From Clostridia bacterium (lineage in GTDB: Bacteria; Bacillota; Clostridia; Christensenellales; Aristaeellaceae), in assembly GCA_017550035.1 (NCBI GenBank), contig JAFYLS010000032.1:1-57672 (forward strand): a stretch of DNA of 57,672 nt. Reading direction: 5' to 3'. Made by a program: the position numbers and the translations under genes. The first letter of the stretch is position 1; each line of letters opens with the position of its first letter. The notes beneath the pieces were generated by a model. It saw nothing but the letters and a program-made list of their open reading frames with translations. It was not told where the DNA came from and did no database searches. This document shows positions 32,301-40,152 of the stretch, piece after piece.

Positions 32301-34979
32301 CCGGATTATGAGCTGATTTCTGAAAGAATCCAGTATGTGCAGATGAATGAAGAAGGCAAGCTGTCCCCTGAAAAGGTTGTATTCTACTATCGTCTGAAGA
32401 CTACGCCGGCTCCCGAAAAGACGGCTACGCCCGAACCGCAGCTGCCTTATGAAGTAACCGCTATGGACACCTACGGTTATCCGCTGGGTGATGACATCAA
32501 TTTCCGTTTCTGGCCTACCACCAAGGATAATAACGTGATCCGCACTGTGAACCGCACAGACCTTGCGCATATCGTGGGCGCATTCCGTGCAGATGATAAT
32601 AAGGACTGGTATATCACGGAACTGGTGGCAACAGGGGAGAAGGGCTATCTCCGTGCTGATAAGGTGCGCCTGCTCAGCCAGGATGAAATAAACGCTCTGA
32701 TGGGTTATACGCCTGTGCCTACCCCCGAAGCTACGCCTGTACCTACTGAAGTGCCGGACGATGTGGCGATTGACCGCTGGGCTGTAACGAAAGACAGCGT
32801 GCGTTTCCGTAAGGGCCCCAGCACCAACGATGATGTAATCTCCAATTTGAAGCGTAATACCCAGATGTGGGTATACCAGGCTGATACGGTGAACGGTGAA
32901 CGCTGGTACCGTGTAAATATTGGCGGAACTGAAGGCTATGTGATGGCCGAATTCGTGGATCTGCTCTCTCAGGAGGACAGCGATAAGCTGCAGCAGGCAC
33001 TTTCTACGCCCATGCCTACCCGCAGTCCCGAACCTACGCGCATGCCTACTACAGAAGTGACCGTTTCACCCACGCCAGATGCACCTGTCACACCTGCGCC
33101 TACTGAAACTGTGGCGCCTACTGCAACGCCCGAACCCTACCGCGGCTATGCGCTGACCATTGATCAGACCGCACTTCGTACCGGTGTCAGCCAGACGGAT
33201 GAATCGGTACTGGAACTGGTGAAAGGTGATTCTCTGGTGCTGATTACAGCACAGACCTATGTAAACGGCGTGTGCTGGGACAATGTAGAAGTCATTTCCA
33301 GCGGCAGTGTTGGTTTCATGCAGGATGCAGCGCTGATCCATATCAACAACGAACAGGCCCGCGAATATCTGGATGCTCTGGCGCCTGTTGTAACCGCTTC
33401 TCCCGTACCCACCGAAACGCCCCCCGAAGTGAACGGCTATGCCATCACGCTGGGTGACGGCGTCATGCTCCGTGCCTTTGCGGATACCAATGCCAATATC
33501 CTGAAGGTGATGCCGGTTGATTCCGTGGTGATTGTGTACGAGCAGGAATATGTAAACGGTGAAGCCTGGCACATCGTCAATGCAGGCGATTTCTGGGGCT
33601 ATATCCGTTACGACCAGGTGCGCATGATGACGGAAGAAGAAGTGATCATGTATCTGGAAAGCTTCAAGACGGCAACACCTATTCCTGAAAGTAGTCCCAC
33701 CCCTGCACCGGTTACCAATGAAAGCCTTTCCAGCTACGGCTATGTGAATACCGATAAGGTGAACATGCGCGACAGCGCTTCCACCAACGGCGGGCGTATC
33801 CGACTTCTGGATAAGTACGCGTTTGCGCTGGTGATGGGCCAGGAACAGGATGAAAACGGAAATGCCTGGTACCGGATTTCTCAGGCAGGTAAGGAAGGCT
33901 ATGTAATGAGCGAATTCTTTACCGTGCTGTCCATTGGTGAACTGAACGACTTCCTGACCAGCGATGAGTATATCAATTCCGGCAGCAATGATTCCGGTTC
34001 TTCCGGTAATCAGTCTGCGGATAAACTCCAGTCTGTGGAAGACTACAATACCGGCATCTGGCAGAATCCCGCGCTGAGCGCTTCCTATGAACCGTTCAAT
34101 CCCTTTGCAACTGCAACTCCCAATCCGGAAGCTGTCTTCACAAACTCTCCTGCGCCTGTGCGGAATGAGTTGGTGGGCAAGGAAGTGCATCCGGCTGGCA
34201 GCAATGTAAAGCTGTATTCCAGCGCCAGTTTCAGCAAGGTTGTGGAAAATCTGACAGTTGACCAGAATACCGTTATGACTGTATTGAAACAGGAACGCGA
34301 TGCACTGGGGAACGAATGGCTGCAGGTGGAAATCAATCATACCAATGTGTATGTGCTCAGGAATGATGTTGTCATTGCTGAAGCTACGGCTACCCCTGCC
34401 ATTTTGGATATTGGTCAGGTGGAAGTGCCGGAAGACAACGCCAAAACGTCCCGAAATGCGACCGGTATTATTCTTCTTTGTGCAGCCGGCGTTGCTGCAG
34501 CCGGTGCAGGCTACGCCTACTATGTCTATCGCAAGAATGAACGCCGCCGTCAGGCTGTACGTGAACAGCAGATTCGCCAGCAGGCGCAGCGCAGTGCACA
34601 GCAGCCTCAAACCCGTGCGGCACAGAATAATCCGCATATGCAGATGAACCGTCCCGGCTACTCCGCGCAGCAGCGTCCCGGCGGTTATATGCCGCCTCAG
34701 GGCATGCAGCAGCGTCCGGTTCCGCCGACGGACAATCAAAAGGACATGAACCGGCCTGTGCAGCAGGTACCGCAGCAGACCATGGCGTACAAACCGCAGC
34801 ACTCTGTGCAAGGTACCGGTGAACAGCGCCAGGCAACGCAGCAGTTCCGTCCTGTGCAGAATGGACAAACGCCTGCGCAGGGAATGAATGCTCAGCCTTC
34901 CGCTCCTGCCAATCAGGAACAAACCCCGGTTCGCGTACGCCGCAGTGACCGCTATAAGAATCAGGGCGGAAATGCATAA
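29325..34979 (+). CDS. Giant repetitive surface protein (MucBP-like repeats, SH3-like domains, C-terminal anchor)
   Basis: 1884 residues from ATG 29325 (a TTG at 29322 is also possible); AAGGAGG lies 11 bases upstream. A signal peptide (to about residue 28, PVHAEE) precedes a domain of about 120 residues and then twelve repeats of 70-75 residues (about 150-1030). Each repeat follows a V-x-CYDENG...TAPxxxGY...VFYY plan like MucBP modules. Six SH3b-like domains (about 1040-1685) follow, several ending in a short helix and joined by Pro/Thr linkers. One membrane helix (about 1711-1734) and a Gln/Pro-rich cytoplasmic tail of 150 residues with basic end (RVRRSDRYK) close the protein. There is no LPxTG sorting signal. 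It is a likely adhesin or wall-binding scaffold. Confidence 0.85.
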   Translation: MKNANWKNTLNRLAALLLTLVLLMPSIPVHAEEDPLSVVLNWLDAEGQTQTVQAQRLTYDGFRNYFWACLPAGTSLDGVTLHVADESGAFARFDPENGTALAGLVDAGTGIHDEPVFITCYDWSNNAVGTLYLYVSTVAEKPDMPAFSAPYISVRYVDAETGAEISGTSVQCALGATTAMNAPDFDGYTLVSDRTQYVTVDHMGNASANEVVFRYQADVVYSAPSIPVTCYDENGNVLHSWNQETVLEGTTTVTAPAFDGYNLAEGEAGEKYIYVNEKGEADVSEVAFYYTKIVYTAPVIPVKCYDENGEVIYSFDQTTELGISTTVTAPAFDGYNLAENEAGEKYIYVNEKGEADVSEVAFYYTKIVYTAPVIPVKCYDENGEVIYSFDQTTELGISTAVTAPAFDGYNLAENEAGEKYIYVNEKGEADVSEVAFYYTKIVYTAPEIPVYCYDENGTVLNQWSHKTELAATTTVTAPEINGYKLTDAGEKYIVVDEKGMADVTEVTFTYEAIVYTAPAVSVVCADTDETVLQRWVEEMVLGGSKTIAAPQIPGYKLISENAEVTVNVTEMGEADVSEVIFRYEKINAPVVTVRCVDAADESVVLYTEEKQAELGMQNTLHAPHVDGYELSGDAEKYVQVDEWGIADVYEVTFKYTAIVYHAPAVNVVCLDRATNAVIHTETVQTAVDSTMRISAPAVADYQVSGSAEDYVTVDAKGNADKLEVVFYYDAIMYVAPVIDVVCVDETTRQEIQRSSFQTVINAANNVYAPAIEKYRVSGSAEAVVNVDYQGYTDIAEVTFYYRPISTPVVTVRFVDAETGKDIRPAEMKECPLGTSLQIEAPEVDKYTRPAEMVKTAQADLEGNVTPAEIVFEYQKVPVIALVNIIYRNQNNEVLYTASEPYGEGTHTITVDYSVVDMEQYELYDTDTKQVNVNAIGVTTPGEVVFFFREKAEVTGSVQILYCDESNYHVASPQYADCIVGNNEIVADPIDLKPDYELISERIQYVQMNEEGKLSPEKVVFYYRLKTTPAPEKTATPEPQLPYEVTAMDTYGYPLGDDINFRFWPTTKDNNVIRTVNRTDLAHIVGAFRADDNKDWYITELVATGEKGYLRADKVRLLSQDEINALMGYTPVPTPEATPVPTEVPDDVAIDRWAVTKDSVRFRKGPSTNDDVISNLKRNTQMWVYQADTVNGERWYRVNIGGTEGYVMAEFVDLLSQEDSDKLQQALSTPMPTRSPEPTRMPTTEVTVSPTPDAPVTPAPTETVAPTATPEPYRGYALTIDQTALRTGVSQTDESVLELVKGDSLVLITAQTYVNGVCWDNVEVISSGSVGFMQDAALIHINNEQAREYLDALAPVVTASPVPTETPPEVNGYAITLGDGVMLRAFADTNANILKVMPVDSVVIVYEQEYVNGEAWHIVNAGDFWGYIRYDQVRMMTEEEVIMYLESFKTATPIPESSPTPAPVTNESLSSYGYVNTDKVNMRDSASTNGGRIRLLDKYAFALVMGQEQDENGNAWYRISQAGKEGYVMSEFFTVLSIGELNDFLTSDEYINSGSNDSGSSGNQSADKLQSVEDYNTGIWQNPALSASYEPFNPFATATPNPEAVFTNSPAPVRNELVGKEVHPAGSNVKLYSSASFSKVVENLTVDQNTVMTVLKQERDALGNEWLQVEINHTNVYVLRNDVVIAEATATPAILDIGQVEVPEDNAKTSRNATGIILLCAAGVAAAGAGYAYYVYRKNERRRQAVREQQIRQQAQRSAQQPQTRAAQNNPHMQMNRPGYSAQQRPGGYMPPQGMQQRPVPPTDNQKDMNRPVQQVPQQTMAYKPQHSVQGTGEQRQATQQFRPVQNGQTPAQGMNAQPSAPANQEQTPVRVRRSDRYKNQGGNA
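30198..30641 (+). repeat. Two near-identical 222-bp tandem repeats
   Basis: Units 30198-30419 and 30420-30641 (74 codons each) differ at only about two bases. Diverged units with the same 222-base spacing continue on both sides, at 29976 upstream and 30642 downstream. Confidence 0.88.
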
Positions 34980-34990
34980 GTGAAAGAAAG

Positions 34991-35021
34991 AGGCAAGGCT
35001 GTCTGAGGGCAGCCTTGCCTT
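34991..35021 (+). promoter_or_regulatory. Hairpin between surface protein and CHAP genes
   Basis: Perfect 11-bp stem AGGCAAGGCTG/CAGCCTTGCCT with an 8-base loop and no T-run. It may be a partial terminator or stabiliser that lowers expression of the downstream gene. Confidence 0.6.
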
Positions 35022-35041
35022 GGCACGTCAGGAAATACGGA

Positions 35042-36049
35042 ATGGAAGTGAACAGGATGCACCGATTAACACGCGCAATCTGCGTATGGATGATGATTTT
35101 CTGTCTTTTTGCGCTCCCTGTTTCCGCTGTATGCGAGGATGCAGCAGAAAATGAAGAGTTCACGGAAGACAGTGCGGATAATGTGGAAGACAGCGCTCCT
35201 GTGGTGGAGGATATCGTTTTGGAAGGCGATATTATTCCGCCTGCTTATCCTGTTCCGGAACATATTAGCTGGCTTCTGGATATTGCCCGTGCTGAACTTG
35301 GCAATGGGGAAGACCGCAGCGGAAAGACAAAATACGGTGAATGGTCCGGTGATCCTTATGCCCAGTGGTGTGCGGAGTTTGTGTGCTGGTGCGTGGATCA
35401 GATGGATATCCGTTATGGTACAGCGCATTTGAACAATACTTTTCCCCAATACTCTGCTACCAATGTGGGCAGAAACTGGTTTATCCGTCAGGGAAGGTAT
35501 GTGGCACGCACCGGTTTTGTGCCGGACTGGGGCGCCCAGTGGTATCAGGGTGAAACCGAACAGATGGAGCGGAATACCTATATTCCGCAGCCCGGCGACT
35601 GGATGTTTTTTTCTACGATTGCTTCCGGGGATACAACCCATGTGGCGATGGTGGAATACTGCACCCGGGATGTGCAGGGCAATGTTTATGTTCATGTAAT
35701 TGAGGGGAACAATCCGGATAAGGTGCAGCGGAAAGCATATCCGCTGGATGCCTGGTATGTGCTTGGTTATGGTACTGTGCATGAAGTAGCAGCCACTACA
35801 CTTAGAAGTGGAAACTTTGGGCAGGTTGTTACGAATATGCAGGAAAAACTGATTCTGCTGGGGTATCTGGATGCACAATATAATACAGGCAAATATGCCA
35901 CGCTGACCGCCGAAGCAGTTGCACGTTTTCAGGCAAATGAAAGTATCAGCCAGACGGGGATTGCCGGTCCACTGACCCAGACCCGACTGGATGAATGCGT
36001 GAAGGAATACTATCGGACCCATACCGAGGAATGGGTTGTAGAGGAATAA
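35042..36049 (+). CDS. Exported CHAP-domain peptidoglycan hydrolase
   Basis: 335 residues from ATG 35042 (ATG 35057 is an alternative with its own GGAAG site). A signal peptide (ICVWMMIFCLFALPVSAVCE) and an acidic spacer lead to a CHAP-type amidase/endopeptidase domain. Its nucleophile is probably Cys in YAQWCAEFVCWCV, with the partner His in TTHVAMVEY. A C-terminal peptidoglycan-binding-like domain is present (GQVVTNMQEKLILLGYLD...TAEAVARFQ). It probably cuts cell-wall peptide links. Its position suggests it remodels wall near the large surface protein. Confidence 0.85.
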   Translation: MEVNRMHRLTRAICVWMMIFCLFALPVSAVCEDAAENEEFTEDSADNVEDSAPVVEDIVLEGDIIPPAYPVPEHISWLLDIARAELGNGEDRSGKTKYGEWSGDPYAQWCAEFVCWCVDQMDIRYGTAHLNNTFPQYSATNVGRNWFIRQGRYVARTGFVPDWGAQWYQGETEQMERNTYIPQPGDWMFFSTIASGDTTHVAMVEYCTRDVQGNVYVHVIEGNNPDKVQRKAYPLDAWYVLGYGTVHEVAATTLRSGNFGQVVTNMQEKLILLGYLDAQYNTGKYATLTAEAVARFQANESISQTGIAGPLTQTRLDECVKEYYRTHTEEWVVEE

Positions 36050-36095
36050 CAGGAAAATCGCGGCATTCGGCAGGATATCTGAAAAGAAAAACGAA

Positions 36096-36101
36096 TATAA
36101 T
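36096..36101 (+). promoter_or_regulatory. Probable -10 of the GuaA-like gene
   Basis: TATAAT, 33 bases before the start codon. The -35 region is poor, so this is a tentative promoter. Confidence 0.35.
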
Positions 36102-36134
36102 AAGAATCAATTACTTTGGAGGGGAGGGAATGCA

Positions 36135-37559
36135 ATGCGCGATGTGATGCTGATTCTGGATTTTGACCATGATGTAAGCCGCACGGCGGCACGTATGCTG
36201 CGCGCAGAAAAAATCCATTGCAGGATTCTTCCGGGCGATAGTGTATCGGCTGAGTTGTTTGCTTCTGATCCCCGCGGCATCATTCTGGCCGGCAGAAATT
36301 GCATACGCACTGAATTTGATACCGCCTTGCTGGAAAATACAGTTCCCGTGCTTGCGCTTGGCGGTGCAGCATGCTTTATGGCAGAAACCCTGGGCGGAAC
36401 TCTGGGTGAGCCGGTCACCATCAGCGGTCTCAATTCTGTGGAATATATGAACTGTCCGCTGTTTGAAGGTCTGGAAAGCATAGACCGCATGATTGGTCAG
36501 GTGTGCGACTGGGAACTGCCGCCCATTCTGATGCCTGCTGCAAAAACCAACGAACATGTGCTGTCTTGTATGCATATGGCAAGACCTTTCTATGGTCTGC
36601 AATTGGAAATGGATCCCAATGAACCGGAAGACGGGCAGATTTTGCGCAATTTTGCTGTGGAGATTTGCGATTGTGAAGCTGAATGGACCGAAAGTGCTTT
36701 TGTGGAACATGCCGCTGAACAGATTCGTCATGCAGTGGGAGATGAGAAAGCTCTTTGCTGCGTTACCGGTGGTTTGGACAGTGCAGTGTCTGCCTGCATT
36801 GCATATCAGGCTTTGCGGGAACAACTGCAGTGTGTGTTTATAGATACGGGTTTTCTCCGTGAAGGTGAGGCAAAGCGTTTTCTGGAACTGTGTGAAAATG
36901 TTTTGCATCTTCCTGTTTTGTATGTGGATGCAAAGGAACGTTTCATGCAGGCTTTTGAAGGGCTCAGGGAACAGGATGAAAAGCGCAGGGTGCTTCAGCA
37001 CACCATGCACAATGTGATTTCTGAACTGGCTGTAAAGCATGGGCCGTTTGGTTATTTTGTAAAAGGCACTAACTGCAGCGATAAAATGTATCAGTCCGCT
37101 GCTTCCCTGGTTCCCGGAGATTTGGCATTGATCGAGCCTCTGGAAGATCTTTTCAAACCGGAAATCAAACAGGTGGCTGCCATACTGGGACTGCCGGAAT
37201 GGTTTGTGCGGCAGCAGCCGTTTCCCAGCGGAGGCCTTGCGCTGCGCATCATGGGACGAGTGACTGCTGAAAGGCTTTCTACCCTGCGTTTTGCCGATGC
37301 ACTGTTTTCTGCGGAACTGATGGAAAACGGTATTGCGAAAAAACTGTACAAATATTATGCCATGCTGCTGCCCGGCGACAGGAATACCGTGGTTTTGCGC
37401 TCTATTCAGGCCGGTGAAGGGACAATGGCTTCTGCTGCGCGCTTGCCCTACGATGTAATTGAAACAGTTACAGCGCGAATTTTGCAGGAAAGCTCCCATG
37501 TTGCGCATGTGGTATACGATATGACTCCGGGCAATTACTATTCTGACGCAGAGTGGTAA
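36135..37559 (+). CDS. GMP synthase paralogue with degenerate amidotransferase domain
   Basis: 474 residues; a GGGGAGGG site precedes the ATG. The order is that of GuaA: class I amidotransferase-like half (about 1-190), ATP-pyrophosphatase (about 195-370) and dimerisation end (FPSGGLALRIMG, ARLPYDVIE, VVYDMTPG). The expected nucleophile Cys of the GICYG motif is replaced (PVLALGGAACFMAE), and the catalytic His/Glu motif is lost (FYGLQLEMDPNE). The ATP loop reads TGGLDSAVS instead of SGGVDS. It may use free ammonia, need another amidotransferase, or act on a different substrate. True GuaA may lie elsewhere. Confidence 0.75.
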   Translation: MRDVMLILDFDHDVSRTAARMLRAEKIHCRILPGDSVSAELFASDPRGIILAGRNCIRTEFDTALLENTVPVLALGGAACFMAETLGGTLGEPVTISGLNSVEYMNCPLFEGLESIDRMIGQVCDWELPPILMPAAKTNEHVLSCMHMARPFYGLQLEMDPNEPEDGQILRNFAVEICDCEAEWTESAFVEHAAEQIRHAVGDEKALCCVTGGLDSAVSACIAYQALREQLQCVFIDTGFLREGEAKRFLELCENVLHLPVLYVDAKERFMQAFEGLREQDEKRRVLQHTMHNVISELAVKHGPFGYFVKGTNCSDKMYQSAASLVPGDLALIEPLEDLFKPEIKQVAAILGLPEWFVRQQPFPSGGLALRIMGRVTAERLSTLRFADALFSAELMENGIAKKLYKYYAMLLPGDRNTVVLRSIQAGEGTMASAARLPYDVIETVTARILQESSHVAHVVYDMTPGNYYSDAEW

Positions 37560-37592
37560 GAAGCCTGTTACGAAAGGTTTTGAGGTTCATTC

Positions 37593-38393
37593 ATGTTCAT
37601 TAATCATCCTGCTACGTATTTTCAGGGCGTTCACCCGGATAATGTGTTCTTTGTGTCCAATGACCAGCGGGTACAGCTTGGATATGGTTATGTGGTGCAG
37701 TGCTTTCAGCCGGAAATGTTTCCGGAACGTCCGCAGCTGATTTATATGCAGATGGACGTGAAGCCTTCTGCACGCAGTCTCCTGTCCGGTGCGCTGCTGG
37801 CACGGGCGGAAGAGTTGCGCAGCATGGTGCCTCAGGCATCGGCCCGTTTGTATACGCAGATTTCTGCGAAAGATACGGAAACGCTTCGGTATTATGAAAA
37901 ACTTGGTTTCAAGAATGATGACAGCGAGGATGTATACCGCATTCTTCCTGTACCCGGCCGCGCGGCAGCGCCTATGGGCATGCAGTATGTATCCGTTCCG
38001 CTGGATACCATGGAGCAGCAGGATGCCTTTCTTGCCCGCGTGAACATGGGCCGAATCCAGCCTATGTCCCGGGATGATCTGACCATGATGCGTCAGCAGC
38101 CGATTTTTATGGCGCTGGCGTTCTACATGAAGAACATGCCTGTTTGCGAATGTCTGATTGCCGGTGTGCCCGGTAATGTGCTGCTGGTGGATGTGCATAC
38201 AGCGCCTCAGTACCGCAGGCAGGGAATGGCATATCAACTGCTGGGTGCGGCTGCGACACATCTTCGTGCCCAGGGTGTGGATGCCCTCTATACCCGTGTT
38301 TTTAAGCGCAGTGCTTCGCAGATGGGTTTGATGCGCAAGCTGAACGGCGAATTTGTGCGAACCATCAATGTACTGCCCGGAATTGATTTGTAA
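37593..38393 (+). CDS. GNAT-family N-acetyltransferase
   Basis: 266 residues, longer than a single GNAT domain. The C-terminal part has a clear acetyl-CoA motif (VDVHTAPQYRRQGMAYQLLGAA, about residues 195-220), and the first half has a GNAT-like ending (YTQISAKDTETLRYYEKLGF). It may therefore be a double GNAT protein. The ribosome site is weak (AGGTT). It follows the GuaA-like gene by 33 bases and may be cotranscribed with it. The substrate is unknown. Confidence 0.8.
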   Translation: MFINHPATYFQGVHPDNVFFVSNDQRVQLGYGYVVQCFQPEMFPERPQLIYMQMDVKPSARSLLSGALLARAEELRSMVPQASARLYTQISAKDTETLRYYEKLGFKNDDSEDVYRILPVPGRAAAPMGMQYVSVPLDTMEQQDAFLARVNMGRIQPMSRDDLTMMRQQPIFMALAFYMKNMPVCECLIAGVPGNVLLVDVHTAPQYRRQGMAYQLLGAAATHLRAQGVDALYTRVFKRSASQMGLMRKLNGEFVRTINVLPGIDL

Positions 38394-38409
38394 CGCTGAA
38401 CAAAAACTA

Positions 38410-38438
38410 AAAGCTCCGTCTTCCGGCGGAGCTTTTTA
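38410..38438. terminator. Bidirectional intrinsic terminator
   Basis: Perfect 9-bp stem AAAGCTCCG/CGGAGCTTT with TCTTCCGG loop, between convergent genes. Confidence 0.88.
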
Positions 38439-38456
38439 ATTTGCAATGAAGATGTG

Positions 38457-39215
38457 TTATTCCAGTGTGGCGCAGACCGGATAGTGGTCCGAGAGGAAAA
38501 CACCGTTTTCGCAATGCTTCCACTTTTCTATGCCGGTGCAGCGAATATCGCCCTTGACAAAAATATAGTCAATATTGCCTGTATCTTCCATGTCATCGCC
38601 CTTAAAATCATGCCAGGTAAGGCCGATTCCTTCGGTCACATTGGTGTAACCGGGGAAATGATCAAAGGTGGACATTTCGCCGTCACCGGGATAGGTGTTG
38701 TAATCGCCGGTAATGATGGTGACTGCATCGGGACAGAAAGAGGCGTTTTCAACGTGCCGCAGCACCTGTTCCAGACCGATTTTACGGGCATAGGCACCAA
38801 TGTGGTCCAGATGCACATTGACGATGCGGAACAGCTTTCCTGTAGCAAATACGCGCAGCACAACCTGGGTGCATACGCGGGGACAATCGCTCTGTTCAGG
38901 ATATCGGCTGCCGGGGATATAGGGCGTTTCGGAAAGCCAGTAGGTTTCCATTTCCAGCAGGGCATACTTGTCCGCACGGAACGCCACGGTCAGCTGCTCG
39001 CCTTCCAGGTCATAGTCACGGCCGCAGCCTACCACGTAGTAACCTTTCAATTCCTGACGCATCCAGTCTGCAACATGGGGCAGTACTTCCTGAAAGCACA
39101 GCACATCCGGCTGCTTTTCGGCAAGCGTTTTGAGGATAAGCGGCTTGCGATAGCAGAAGTTATTGTTACCGTCCCATCCGCAGTCCAAACGGATGTTGAA
39201 AGTGCAAAGCTTCAT
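38457..39215 (-). CDS. Endonuclease/exonuclease/phosphatase-family protein
   Basis: 252 residues from ATG 39215, with AGAGGAT upstream. All EEP motifs are in order: CTFNIRLD at the start, VLCFQEVLPH, a central VNVHLDH, GDYNTYPGDG, and SDHYPVCATL at the end. The family hydrolyses phosphodiesters in DNA, RNA, phosphoinositides or sphingomyelin; no export signal is present, so it acts inside the cell. It lies 19 bases downstream of era, where recO is usual. Confidence 0.88.
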   Translation of the reverse strand: MKLCTFNIRLDCGWDGNNNFCYRKPLILKTLAEKQPDVLCFQEVLPHVADWMRQELKGYYVVGCGRDYDLEGEQLTVAFRADKYALLEMETYWLSETPYIPGSRYPEQSDCPRVCTQVVLRVFATGKLFRIVNVHLDHIGAYARKIGLEQVLRHVENASFCPDAVTIITGDYNTYPGDGEMSTFDHFPGYTNVTEGIGLTWHDFKGDDMEDTGNIDYIFVKGDIRCTGIEKWKHCENGVFLSDHYPVCATLE

Positions 39216-39234
39216 GGAATAAATCCTCTTTTCG

Positions 39235-40143
39235 TTACTTTTCGGTGCGGTAGCCCAGAGTGCGCAGGTCTTCCAGGTTATCCCGCCAGTCGGGACGCAC
39301 TTTGACCCACAGCTGCAGATTGACATGATCGCCAAGCAGAGATTCGATGTCCTTGCGGGCTTCCGAGCCGATTTTCTGCAGCATGGCGCCGCGCTTGCCG
39401 ATGATGATGCCCTTATGGGAATCGCGTTCGCAATAGATCGTGGCATGGATTTCCACCTTGTTTTCGCCGGTCTTCTTGAAAGCCATCATTTCCACGCCGA
39501 TGCCATGGGGAACTTCATCGCGAAGATTGCGCAGCGCTTTTTCGCGAATCAGCTCGGCACAGATATCGCGTTCAGGCTGATCAGTGATCATGTCATCGGG
39601 GAAATATTTGGGTCCCTGGGGGAGGTGGATGATCAGATCATCCAGCAGCGCGTTAAGACCGTCTTCGGTGCGGGCGCTGACGGGGAAAATGGCGTCATAG
39701 CCGGCTTCCTTGAATTCATCAATCACTTTCAGCAGGGATTGGGGCTCCACAAGGTCAGTTTTATTCAGCACCAGCACCTTGCGCACCTTGCGGGTGGAGA
39801 GATCTTTGACGATGCTGCGGTCATGGGGACCGATGGCGGTCACATCCAGCAGCACCAGCAGCACATCAATGCCTTCCATGGCATCCTGAATGGACTGCAC
39901 CATGAAATGGCCCAGCTTGGTGCGGGGAGTATGCATGCCGGGAGTGTCTACAAAAATGATCTGGCTGTTTTCGCGGCTCATAACGCCCATGACGCGGTTG
40001 CGGGTGGTCTGGGGGCGCATGGAAGTGATGGCTACCTTTTCACCTACCAGTGCGTTGAGCAGCGTGGATTTGCCTACATTGGGACGACCGACAATGGCGG
40101 CAAAGCCGGAGGTGAAAGCGGGCTGTTTGGTATTTGTTTTCAT
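39235..40143 (-). CDS. era: GTPase Era
   Basis: 302 residues, normal length. G1 GRPNVGKST, G3 DTPG and G4 NKTD are visible in the GTPase domain (about residues 12-175). The C-terminal KH domain contains the family stretch IIGKRGAMLQKIG. Era binds the 3' end of 16S rRNA and helps assemble the small ribosomal subunit. It follows the ybeY fusion by 9 bases. Confidence 0.97.
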   Translation of the reverse strand: MKTNTKQPAFTSGFAAIVGRPNVGKSTLLNALVGEKVAITSMRPQTTRNRVMGVMSRENSQIIFVDTPGMHTPRTKLGHFMVQSIQDAMEGIDVLLVLLDVTAIGPHDRSIVKDLSTRKVRKVLVLNKTDLVEPQSLLKVIDEFKEAGYDAIFPVSARTEDGLNALLDDLIIHLPQGPKYFPDDMITDQPERDICAELIREKALRNLRDEVPHGIGVEMMAFKKTGENKVEIHATIYCERDSHKGIIIGKRGAMLQKIGSEARKDIESLLGDHVNLQLWVKVRPDWRDNLEDLRTLGYRTEK

Positions 40144-40152
40144 ATTATTTCC

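Noticed and set aside
29493-32570. Open frame of 1025 codons on the minus strand
   Set aside because: It is a mirror of the repeat region of the surface protein. Its repeats arise from the DNA repeats, and it has no start site.
33066-34922. Open frame of 618 codons on the minus strand
   Set aside because: Antisense to the SH3-like part of the surface protein; no ribosome site or family motif.
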